Source of the DNA: JBGPHT01 sp041484525
GTDB taxonomy: Bacteria; Acidobacteriota; Terriglobia; Bryobacterales; Bryobacteraceae
Assembly (NCBI GenBank): GCA_041484525.1
Contig: JBGPHT010000220.1
Coordinates: forward strand, 1 to 10,399
Direction: 5' to 3'
DNA: 10,399 nt
In this document: piece after piece, positions 4,800 to 10,399 of the stretch
Position numbering within the stretch: the first letter of the stretch is position 1
Layout of the letters: each line of letters opens with the position of its first letter
Program-made: the position numbers and the translations under genes
The notes under the pieces: generated by a model
What the model saw: only the letters and a program-made list of their open reading frames with translations
The model's database searches: none
What the model was told of the DNA's origin: nothing

Positions 4800-6146
4800 C
4801 TTTCCCCTGCTCAGCCCCAGTGCCCGTATCCTCTTATGCAGGTTCGTCCGCTCCATCCCCAGCGCCCGCGCCGCCCCCGACACGTTCCAGCTCGACTCCT
4901 CGAGTGCCCGCAGGATATGCTCCCGCTCGGCCGACTCCCTTGCCTCCTGGATCGTCGACTTCGGCCCCAACTCGCGCTGCACCCGAATCTCAACCGGGAT
5001 CGAATCGCGCGTTAAGCGCTCGCCTGCCGTCAGGATCGCCATCCGCTCGATCACGTTCCGTAGCTCGCGCGCGTTGCCCGGCCAGGCGTAGCTTTCGAGC
5101 ATCTGAAACACCGTCTCGTCCAGCTTCTTCGGCTTGAAATTGTTGCGCGCGCAGAAATCGTCGAGGAAGTAATCCGCCAGAAGCCGGATGTCGTGCGGCC
5201 GCTCGCGCAGCGCGGGCACGCGGATCGGCACCACGCTCAACCGGTAATACAGGTCTTCGCGGAACTTCTCCTGCCCCACCATCGATGCCAGATCGCGATT
5301 GGTTGCCGAGATCACGCGCACGCTCACGTGGATAATCTGCTCGCCGCCCACGCGGTGGAACTCGCCCTCCTGCAAGACCCGCAGCAGCTTAGCTTGCGAC
5401 GCTCCGTGCAGGTCGCCTACCTCATCCAGAAAAATCGTCCCCGTGTCGGCCAGCTCGAACTTGCCGCGGCGCAGCGCCGTGGCCCCGGTGAACGATCCCT
5501 TCTCATGCCCGAACAGCTCGGTCTCGAGCAACTCCGTCGGAATCGCCGCGCAGTTCACCTTCACGAATGGTCCCGCGGCGAACGGGCTCGAATTGTGGAT
5601 ATGGGCCGCCAGCAGCTCTTTGCCCGTCCCCGATTCGCCGATCAGCAGCACCCGCGCATCCGACCGCGCCGCCATCGAGGATTGCTCCACCGCGCGTTGC
5701 CACGCCGTGGTTGAGCCGATCATCTTCGGCGTCGTAGCCCCCACCAACTCGCGCAGCCTCTCGTTCTCGCGCCGCAGGCTGGCGGAATCCAGGGCATTCT
5801 TCAACGCTACCAGCACCCGGTCGCGGCTCAGCGGCTTTTCCAGAAAATCGAATGCCCCGGCGCGCGTCGCCTCCACCGCGTCCGCAATCGTCCCGTGCCC
5901 GGAGATCATCACCGCCGGCGCCGGCGTGCCGTTCTGCCGCACCGCGCGCAGCAGGTCGATCCCGTTGCCGTCCGGCAGCTTCATGTCGAAGAGATAGGCG
6001 TCGGCGCGCTGCGCGTCGGGGTGCTTTCCGAACTCGGCCACCGAGCGGCACACGCTCACCTGGTAGCCTTCCCGCTCCAGAATCATGCGCAACGAACGCC
6101 CGATATTCTCCTCGTCATCCACGATCAGGACGCGTTTGGATGCCAT
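4797..6146 (-). CDS. NtrX-like sigma-54-dependent response regulator
   Basis: 449 residues with the three classical parts. The receiver domain (about 4-120) has acidic pair D10-D11, phospho-acceptor D54, S82 and K104. The AAA+ sigma-54 interaction domain (about 140-375) has Walker A GESGTGKE (170-177), the sigma-54 loop GSFTGA (217-222), Walker B TIFLDEVGD (about 237-245) and the arginine-rich FREDLYYRL. The Fis-type helix-turn-helix lies at about 405-445. The loop differs from the common GAFTGA only by Ala to Ser, and the Phe-Thr pair is kept. Such proteins open sigma-54 promoters when phosphorylated by their kinase. The ATG at 6146 overlaps the 3' end of the kinase gene by 32 bp, so the kinase is its likely partner. 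NtrX is preferred over NtrC because of the NtrY-like partner, but orthology is not proven. The stop codon is provided by the mobile-element tip. Confidence 0.9.
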   Translation of the reverse strand: MASKRVLIVDDEENIGRSLRMILEREGYQVSVCRSVAEFGKHPDAQRADAYLFDMKLPDGNGIDLLRAVRQNGTPAPAVMISGHGTIADAVEATRAGAFDFLEKPLSRDRVLVALKNALDSASLRRENERLRELVGATTPKMIGSTTAWQRAVEQSSMAARSDARVLLIGESGTGKELLAAHIHNSSPFAAGPFVKVNCAAIPTELLETELFGHEKGSFTGATALRRGKFELADTGTIFLDEVGDLHGASQAKLLRVLQEGEFHRVGGEQIIHVSVRVISATNRDLASMVGQEKFREDLYYRLSVVPIRVPALRERPHDIRLLADYFLDDFCARNNFKPKKLDETVFQMLESYAWPGNARELRNVIERMAILTAGERLTRDSIPVEIRVQRELGPKSTIQEARESAEREHILRALEESSWNVSGAARALGMERTNLHKRIRALGLSRGK

Positions 6147-7530
6147 TGGTCGCGATGGGCAGCAGCACGCGGAATCCAGCGCCGCCCAGCTCTCCTTTCA
6201 CCGTCAGGATGTCTCCGCCCGAAAGCAGCGCGCTCTTGCGTGCGATCGACAGCCCCAGTCCCATGCCTTTCTTCTTGAACGAAATCGTCGGCTGGAATAG
6301 CGATTCGCGCGCCTGTTCGCTCAGCCCCGGTCCCGAGTCGTGCACCTCGATCGCGACACGCCCTCCCTCCGCCGCGGTCACTCCCAGAATGTGCCCGCCC
6401 TCTCCCGCCGCTTCCGCCGCGTTCTCCAGCAGGTTCGTGAGAATCCCCTTGATCAGATCCTGATCGGCCATGGCGCGCGGGATCTGATCCGCCAGGCGGC
6501 AATCGTACGCCACCTCCGGATGCGCCGTCTTCAGGAACGCAATCCGTTCCTGCAGGATGGAATTCACGTCGAGCGGCGCCGGCCGCACCGGCGGCTCGGC
6601 GGCGAATTGCGAAAACGCGCGCACGCGCCGCTCCAGCGTCTCGATCTCGTCCACCACGATCTGCGCCGCCTGCTCCATGAACGCGCGGTCGGCCTCGTCG
6701 TAACGCTCCAGCATCTCTTCCACGGTGAGTCGAATCGGCGTCAGCGAGTTCTTCACTTCGTGCGCCGTCTTGCGCGCCAGCGTCTGCCAGCTCTCGAGCT
6801 GCCGCAGATACACCAGCCGCTCCGTACTCTCCTGCAGCCTTCCCGCCATGTGGTTGAACGCCTGGATGGCGCGCCCGATCTCGTCGTCCTGGTCGGTGGG
6901 CACGCGCGCGTCCAGATCGCCCGCCGCCAACTGCGCCAGCCCCGCCGTCAACTGCTGGATGGGCCGGCTGATGCGGTGCGCCAGGTAGACCAGCAGCCCC
7001 ATCGACACCAGCCACAACGCCGCCGCCAGGCAGATGTACGCCAGCCTGACGCCGCGCCGCACGTCGCGCCCGCGCGCCGTATCCACCACGCTGCGCGCGT
7101 CCGCGTACTGCTTCGCCAGGCGCTCCATCCCGATGCCGCCGAGGTCCGTCGAATACGACCAGACCTCCTCTCCGTGCCGCACCAGGTAATCCAGACGGTC
7201 GCCCTCATTTCCCGAGCGAACCAGTTTGTCCGACTCTTCCCCCGCCGCGAACGCCTTCACGTTTTCCGCCCAACTCGCACGATCCGCCGCCGGGTAACGA
7301 TGCGGCGTCAGATCGCCGCGCTGCGCCCGTAGCTTGAGATCGTCGCCCGCCCGCTGGTACAGTTCGCGGCCCGTTCTCTGCAGGGACTGCGAAACCTCAT
7401 CCAACTGGTCGACCGGCGAAAAATTCAGGCTCCACTCGAGCAGCGAGGTAGTGATCCAAATCGTCCCCGCCAGTGGCAGCAGCGTTGCGGCGAGAAAAAT
7501 GAGAATCAGCCGGTTGCGAAGCCGATTCAC
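6115..7530 (-). CDS. NtrY-like membrane sensor histidine kinase
   Basis: The GTG at 7530 is chosen because its GTGA overlaps the stop of the preceding gene. A TTG at 7599 in the same frame would add 23 Pro/Gly-rich residues. From GTG the protein has 471 residues. A transmembrane helix lies at about 8-30, an extracytoplasmic sensor region at about 31-160 and a second helix at about 162-185. A HAMP domain follows (about 186-238, with RISRPIQQLTAG), then an H-box TAHEVKNSLTPIRL (phospho-acceptor H257), an N-box NLLENAAEA, G1 DSGPGLS and G2 GMGLGLSI. All catalytic boxes are intact. The substituted H-box (HEVKN-SLTPI) and the order are typical of NtrY. It should autophosphorylate and pass phosphate to the NtrX-like regulator encoded next. 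The sensed signal is unknown; the neighbouring envelope genes suggest an envelope or periplasmic cue (inference). Confidence 0.88.
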   Translation of the reverse strand: MNRLRNRLILIFLAATLLPLAGTIWITTSLLEWSLNFSPVDQLDEVSQSLQRTGRELYQRAGDDLKLRAQRGDLTPHRYPAADRASWAENVKAFAAGEESDKLVRSGNEGDRLDYLVRHGEEVWSYSTDLGGIGMERLAKQYADARSVVDTARGRDVRRGVRLAYICLAAALWLVSMGLLVYLAHRISRPIQQLTAGLAQLAAGDLDARVPTDQDDEIGRAIQAFNHMAGRLQESTERLVYLRQLESWQTLARKTAHEVKNSLTPIRLTVEEMLERYDEADRAFMEQAAQIVVDEIETLERRVRAFSQFAAEPPVRPAPLDVNSILQERIAFLKTAHPEVAYDCRLADQIPRAMADQDLIKGILTNLLENAAEAAGEGGHILGVTAAEGGRVAIEVHDSGPGLSEQARESLFQPTISFKKKGMGLGLSIARKSALLSGGDILTVKGELGGAGFRVLLPIATNGIQTRPDRG

Positions 7531-8162
7531 CCAATCCGCCCCCGGCCCGGCTTGCGGGTCAGGTCCTGGAGGCGTAGCCGGCCGGATTCCAACTGCCAAT
7601 GCGCTTCATCCGCCGCGGGCCTGCGGCTGAAAAGCTCGATCATGAAACCGGTGAGGCTGATCCCCGGATCCCCCACCACGTTGCCGGCCATGTTCCTGGG
7701 GCTCACCGCCCGCAGATCCCACCGCAGGTAGAACGGCCGCGCCGGCGCCAGCCCGAGTGTGCTGATCGCCAGGTTCTCCAGGCACCACGCCTCGGTCGCT
7801 GCCGCCGAAGGCAGGGGCTGCTTCGTCTTCATCGCGGCCACCGAAAGCTTCACCGAGAACTTCTCTTCCCAGATGTCGTAGCTGACGATCATCCGCTCCG
7901 TGGCCTGCTTCAACACCTGCGTGCGGTCCTCGCCGAAAATCGTGAGCTGCGAAGCGAACACCACAGTCGCGGCATTCTTCAGCCGGTCGAGCGGCTTGCC
8001 CGCCAGGAAATGCAGCGTCGGCGGCGCCAGCGGATGCAGATTATCCCCGTCATACACTACCGAAAGAACTTGCGCACCGCGCGCGCGGAACAGAGGAATA
8101 GCCAAGCCGGCCAGCAGCCAGCTCCTACGGCTCATCCGGTTATCGCGCGCGGGTTGCGCCAT
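7527..8162 (-). CDS. DUF4390-like exported protein
   Basis: The ATG at 8162 shares its A with the stop of the upstream barrel gene (TGATG), which decides the start; the open frame runs further upstream but only inside that gene. The product has 211 residues. Residues 10-30 form a signal peptide with MSRRSWLLAGLAI; the twin arginines resemble a Tat motif, though the spacing and weak hydrophobicity do not settle Tat against Sec. The mature part has alternating strands and segments such as MIVSYDIWEEKFSVKL, matching the character of DUF4390, a family often encoded directly before ntrY-ntrX in proteobacteria. The function of that family is not established. Linkage to a sensor kinase and an outer-membrane barrel suggests a periplasmic role. 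The family call is from pattern and context. Confidence 0.65.
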   Translation of the reverse strand: MAQPARDNRMSRRSWLLAGLAIPLFRARGAQVLSVVYDGDNLHPLAPPTLHFLAGKPLDRLKNAATVVFASQLTIFGEDRTQVLKQATERMIVSYDIWEEKFSVKLSVAAMKTKQPLPSAAATEAWCLENLAISTLGLAPARPFYLRWDLRAVSPRNMAGNVVGDPGISLTGFMIELFSRRPAADEAHWQLESGRLRLQDLTRKPGRGRIG

Positions 8163-9451
8163 CAATAATTCATGCCCACCATCAGGATCGGTTCCACCCG
8201 TCCCTCGCGAACGGGGAATGCCATGGCCAGGGAGAAGCTCCCTTGCCGCAGCCCGACGCCTATCGAATGCCGCGGAACCGCGGTCGTCTCGCCGCTGTCC
8301 CAAATCGCCCCGGCGTCATAGAAGACCTGAAAAACACCGTACCGATACTCGACGGAATTGTGCACCATACGGTTTCCGCCGAGGGGATCCAGTTCGTACT
8401 TGTTCCAACCGCGCAGCGTGCTGCTGTTGCCCAGCACGTACCGCTCGAACAGCGGCGCCTGCCCGGATATCACGCCCGCCGTCAAGTCGTCCACCACCGT
8501 GTGCTTCCCATGCGTCAACTGGTACCGGACCTGGAAGTGGTGGCGCCCGTATACGAAATCGCTGCCCAATGTTTTGGTGGCCGCGCGCAGGGCGTACCCT
8601 GCATCCACGTCTTGCTGGTTTTCCGAGCCCTCCAGCCGCCGATGATAGCGCAGAGTTGTAATCAGGGCGTTGGCGGCCTCGGGGTGCGCGGCCGGAAATT
8701 GTTCTTGAAAGCGTTCGAAGCTGGCGCCGAAACTCAAGGTCAGCGGCTTGGCCAGAACGATGGTCGCCACCGGTTCGAAATTCTGCCGCGTCCGATACAC
8801 ACCCGACGTGTCGGCGAACATCGCCGCCGTCGCCGATGGGATCAACCCCAGCGTACTGTTGTTCCACTGGTCGTGATAGCTCTCGAACTGGAACCGCAGG
8901 CGCACGCGATCGGTGCCCAGGTGCGTGTTTTCGTAGCGCGCCACCAGGCCGGTATAGCGTTCCACCAGATCGTCGCCGTCGCTCACCAGACCGAACGTCA
9001 GCCCGTTTCGTTTATCCGAAATCGTACCTTCGACCGCGCCGCTCCAACCCTGTCTCGAGTTGTAGACGAACTTCGGAACCGAGACGTCGAATTTGGTAGG
9101 CGGCAGCTTCACGTCGAAAATAACCTGTACGTATTCCGGACTCTTACCGCGCAGAACATGATGCTCGACGGTGCGTGCGTGGAACTCTTTTCTTAAACGG
9201 TGCGCCAGATCGTCGAGCGCCACCGGATTCAATTTATTACCTATGAGAGCCGCGATTTCCTTACGCAACCCGGAGCTGATTTTGCCGTCACGGTCGGCGA
9301 CCGGGTCGGTGGTCCAGCCATCGCCCGAAATTTTGATCGTCTCTACCGTGTAGCGTGTGTTGACGTTGAATTCGGAGTCCTGTGTCCCTCCGAACAATAG
9401 ACCACCCAAAAGCAAGAAGCCGATACCGGCCAATTTCATGCTCCGTGCCAT
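8162..9451 (-). CDS. Omp85-superfamily outer-membrane barrel protein with a single POTRA-like domain
   Basis: The ATG at 9451 is preceded by GAGG at suitable spacing and begins a signal peptide (MARSMKLAGIGFLLLGGLLF), giving 429 residues. The open frame extends 94 codons upstream but without protein character. Residues about 32-116 look like one POTRA domain (TVETIKISGDG, a helix-rich middle, and a final strand EYVQVIFDVKL). Residues about 125-429 are amphipathic beta-strands. Omp85 signatures are LRGW (about 346-349) followed by PLGGN, then VEYRYG, FYDAGAIWD, and a C-terminal Tyr in MVGMNY as expected for barrel assembly. It is shorter than BamA (five POTRA domains) and TamA, so the role could be protein insertion, secretion or lipid transport and cannot be fixed. 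It heads the operon with the DUF4390-like protein and the two-component system. Confidence 0.82.
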   Translation of the reverse strand: MARSMKLAGIGFLLLGGLLFGGTQDSEFNVNTRYTVETIKISGDGWTTDPVADRDGKISSGLRKEIAALIGNKLNPVALDDLAHRLRKEFHARTVEHHVLRGKSPEYVQVIFDVKLPPTKFDVSVPKFVYNSRQGWSGAVEGTISDKRNGLTFGLVSDGDDLVERYTGLVARYENTHLGTDRVRLRFQFESYHDQWNNSTLGLIPSATAAMFADTSGVYRTRQNFEPVATIVLAKPLTLSFGASFERFQEQFPAAHPEAANALITTLRYHRRLEGSENQQDVDAGYALRAATKTLGSDFVYGRHHFQVRYQLTHGKHTVVDDLTAGVISGQAPLFERYVLGNSSTLRGWNKYELDPLGGNRMVHNSVEYRYGVFQVFYDAGAIWDSGETTAVPRHSIGVGLRQGSFSLAMAFPVREGRVEPILMVGMNY

Positions 9452-9509
9452 GGCACGCCTCGGGCCGTTAATAAATGATTGCAAACACAGAGGATAAAAA
9501 GAGGCTACT

Positions 9510-9526
9510 TGTGAATAGGGTTCACA
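9510..9526. promoter_or_regulatory. Palindrome upstream of the Omp85-like gene
   Basis: TGTGAA (9510-9515) and TTCACA (9521-9526) form a perfect 6-bp inverted repeat around TAGGG, about 60 bp before the barrel gene's ATG. It could be an operator or an RNA hairpin. It recalls Crp-type half sites, but the spacing between TGTGA and TCACA is 7 and not 6. No confident -35/-10 pair was found around it. Confidence 0.35.
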
Positions 9527-9546
9527 GGTGTGGAAGTCATTTCGTG

Positions 9547-9570
9547 CCGCTTCGACGGAAAGCGAAGCGG
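9547..9570 (-). terminator. GC-rich hairpin after the RRM gene, possible terminator
   Basis: CCGCTTCG (9547-9554) and CGAAGCGG (9563-9570) pair perfectly over 8 bp with an 8-base loop, starting 33 bases after the RRM stop codon in the direction of its transcription. No U-run follows on the minus strand, so intrinsic termination is uncertain. The stem may instead protect the 3' end. Confidence 0.35.
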
Positions 9571-9602
9571 CGGCGGGATCGGCCCGGAAACGGAAATGGC
9601 GA

Positions 9603-10037
9603 TTACAGAACCTTCGCCAGTTCCGTTGCGAACGCGCTACGGGGCGTCTGCTCTTTGTCCCTGCCGCCACGCCGTTTGCGGTCACGGTCGCGGTCCCGGC
9701 TCGCGGGTTGCGGTTGCTGGATGCGGTTGGCATTGGGTGCTGCTACTGGCGCCTGCTGCGGCGGCCCTACGCGGCCGTCCTTGCCCTTTGGCGGCTGGGC
9801 CGGGTTGGCACGCAGAAGACGATCTTCCAGAGGTGCGCGATCGAAGCGGCGAATAATCGCCTGCATCTCGTCGCCGGTTGGCGCTTCTACAAAAGCGAAG
9901 CCCTTGGATTCTTGCGTTTCGTGGTTTCGGATCACCTTGACACCGTCCGCCACGAGGTCTTCGGCGGCGAGCCATTGCTTGATGTCATCGGCGGTGACCC
10001 ACGTGGGGAGATTGCCAAGAAAGACGGTAAAGCTCAT
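9603..10037 (-). CDS. Small RRM-type RNA-binding protein
   Basis: 144 residues. The N-terminal 80 form one RNA recognition motif: RNP2 is VFLGNL (5-10) and RNP1 is KGFAFVEA (45-52), with the three aromatic positions F47, F49 and F6 available for base stacking. The second half (about 81-144) is low-complexity: Pro/Gln/Ala-rich, then an Arg-Asp repeat run SRDRDRDRKRRGGRDKE, and a short helix at the end. Bacterial single-RRM proteins of this type bind single-stranded RNA and often relate to cold or stress responses; the target here is unknown. The ATG at 10037 begins the RRM directly; the nearest GGAG is about 20 bases upstream, too far for normal use. The gene stands alone between the operon and the right-hand mobile element. 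Confidence 0.85.
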   Translation of the reverse strand: MSFTVFLGNLPTWVTADDIKQWLAAEDLVADGVKVIRNHETQESKGFAFVEAPTGDEMQAIIRRFDRAPLEDRLLRANPAQPPKGKDGRVGPPQQAPVAAPNANRIQQPQPASRDRDRDRKRRGGRDKEQTPRSAFATELAKVL

Positions 10038-10109
10038 TCAGTTGATTTTCTTACTCCGTTGGTTGGTATGGCGGCATGTTCAAGGAGAGGAGTCCGATCT
10101 GCCACCTAG

Positions 10110-10139
10110 ATAGTATCAGAGGGACCGGCTGCTTTGCAA
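10110..10139 (-). promoter_or_regulatory. Candidate promoter of the RRM gene
   Basis: On the minus strand TTGCAA (plus-strand 10134-10139) and TACTAT (plus-strand 10110-10115) are separated by 18 bp. This would give a leader of roughly 65-70 bases before the ATG at 10037. The fit is moderate. Confidence 0.35.
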
Positions 10140-10209
10140 ACAGTTGAATTCCCGAGGGGTGCACGACCGCAGAATGATGGAAACCCGTTAACGAGCATTG
10201 GGGCGTAGG

Positions 10210-10243
10210 TTGGGCTCAACTTCCGACAGTATATAATGCTGTC
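10210..10243 (+). promoter_or_regulatory. Promoter with overlapping palindrome before the DUF6788-type gene
   Basis: TATAAT (10232-10237) is preceded at 16 bp by TTGGGC (10210-10215). GACAG (10225-10229) and CTGTC (10239-10243) form an inverted repeat that brackets the -10 box, a layout suited to a repressor site or to the tip of a mobile element. The -10 lies 15 bases before the ATG. Confidence 0.5.
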
Positions 10244-10252
10244 AGGCGATCT

Positions 10253-10399
10253 ATGCCCACTTCTCCTGACCTGAACGCTCTGCTCGCTCAACGCGACCAG
10301 TTGAAATCCCAACTCGCCCGGATCGGCGAAATGCGCCCGGGTTCCTTGGCCGCTCGTTTCCGCAAATGTGGTAAGCCTTCCTGTCACTGCGCTAAAAGA
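10253..10399 (+). CDS. DUF6788-type protein, N-terminal part (cut by window edge)
   Basis: The ATG at 10253 opens a frame that is still open at the last base, giving 49 residues. A short coiled helix (ALLAQRDQLKSQLARI) is followed by MRPGSLAARFRKCGKPSCHCAK. The RPGSL...R-x-C-G-K-P-x-C-x-C pattern is the hallmark of the small Cys-rich proteins grouped as DUF6788, which commonly lie next to transposase genes. The cysteines suggest metal binding. No Shine-Dalgarno is obvious. A transposase would be expected just beyond the window. Confidence 0.65.
   Translation, partial: MPTSPDLNALLAQRDQLKSQLARIGEMRPGSLAARFRKCGKPSCHCAKR

Noticed and set aside
6340..7332. 330-codon plus-strand frame opposite the sensor kinase
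   Set aside because: It is an Arg/His-rich antisense shadow of a GC-rich gene with intact kinase motifs on the other strand.
8243..9196. 317-codon plus-strand frame opposite the Omp85-like gene
   Set aside because: Antisense shadow; the minus-strand frame has a signal peptide, Omp85 motifs and a terminal aromatic residue.
9510..9526. Crp binding site
   Set aside because: Half-sites resemble TGTGA and TCACA, but the spacer is 7 and not 6, and nothing else supports it.
10106..10387. 93-codon minus-strand frame at the right edge
   Set aside because: It overlaps the promoter and start of the DUF6788-type gene and lacks recognisable features.
1..10399. CRISPR array, tRNA or rRNA genes
   Set aside because: No regularly spaced repeats, cloverleaf-like T-loop motifs or rRNA signatures were seen on either strand.

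Overview
The window comes from a GC-rich Gram-negative bacterium: it encodes an outer-membrane Omp85-type barrel and an NtrY/NtrX-type two-component pair. The style (high GC, abundant IS elements, a small RRM protein, DUF6788- and IS1595-type elements) suggests Acidobacteriota such as the Solibacter/Bryobacter lineage, but that is an impression and not a proof.

Layout. Bases 1-260 hold the tail of an IS630-type transposase and an unexplained 55-codon ORF. Bases 264-1900 (minus strand) hold a toxin-antitoxin-like pair: a HipA-family kinase followed, with a 37-bp overlap, by a small Xre-type helix-turn-helix protein. Bases 1903-4799 form one mobile element bounded by 34-bp terminal inverted repeats (31/34 identical, ungapped). 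It contains an IS1595-family (ISXO2-like DDE) transposase broken by a 5-bp tandem duplication, a full-length orotidine 5'-phosphate decarboxylase (PyrF) with its catalytic residues present, and three small cargo genes, one of them a GIY-YIG nuclease-like gene broken by a single G in a homopolymer. Bases 4797-9451 (minus strand) are a tightly coupled four-gene operon read as Omp85-like barrel, DUF4390-like exported protein, NtrY-like sensor kinase, NtrX-like sigma-54 activator. Bases 9603-10037 (minus) encode a small RRM RNA-binding protein. At the right edge (10253 onward, plus strand) a DUF6788-type protein, commonly found beside transposases, begins and runs out of the window.

How the parts relate. 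The element sits exactly between two genes of the same strand. Its right tip supplies the stop codon of the NtrX-like gene. Its left tip ends 2 bp before the hipA start codon and carries a perfect TATAAT pointing into hipA. The insertion therefore separated hipA from whatever originally lay upstream and probably gave it a new, possibly leaderless, promoter. The operon at 4797-9451 looks like an envelope-linked signalling unit, because DUF4390-ntrY-ntrX linkage is known in other bacteria. Here it is headed by an outer-membrane barrel.
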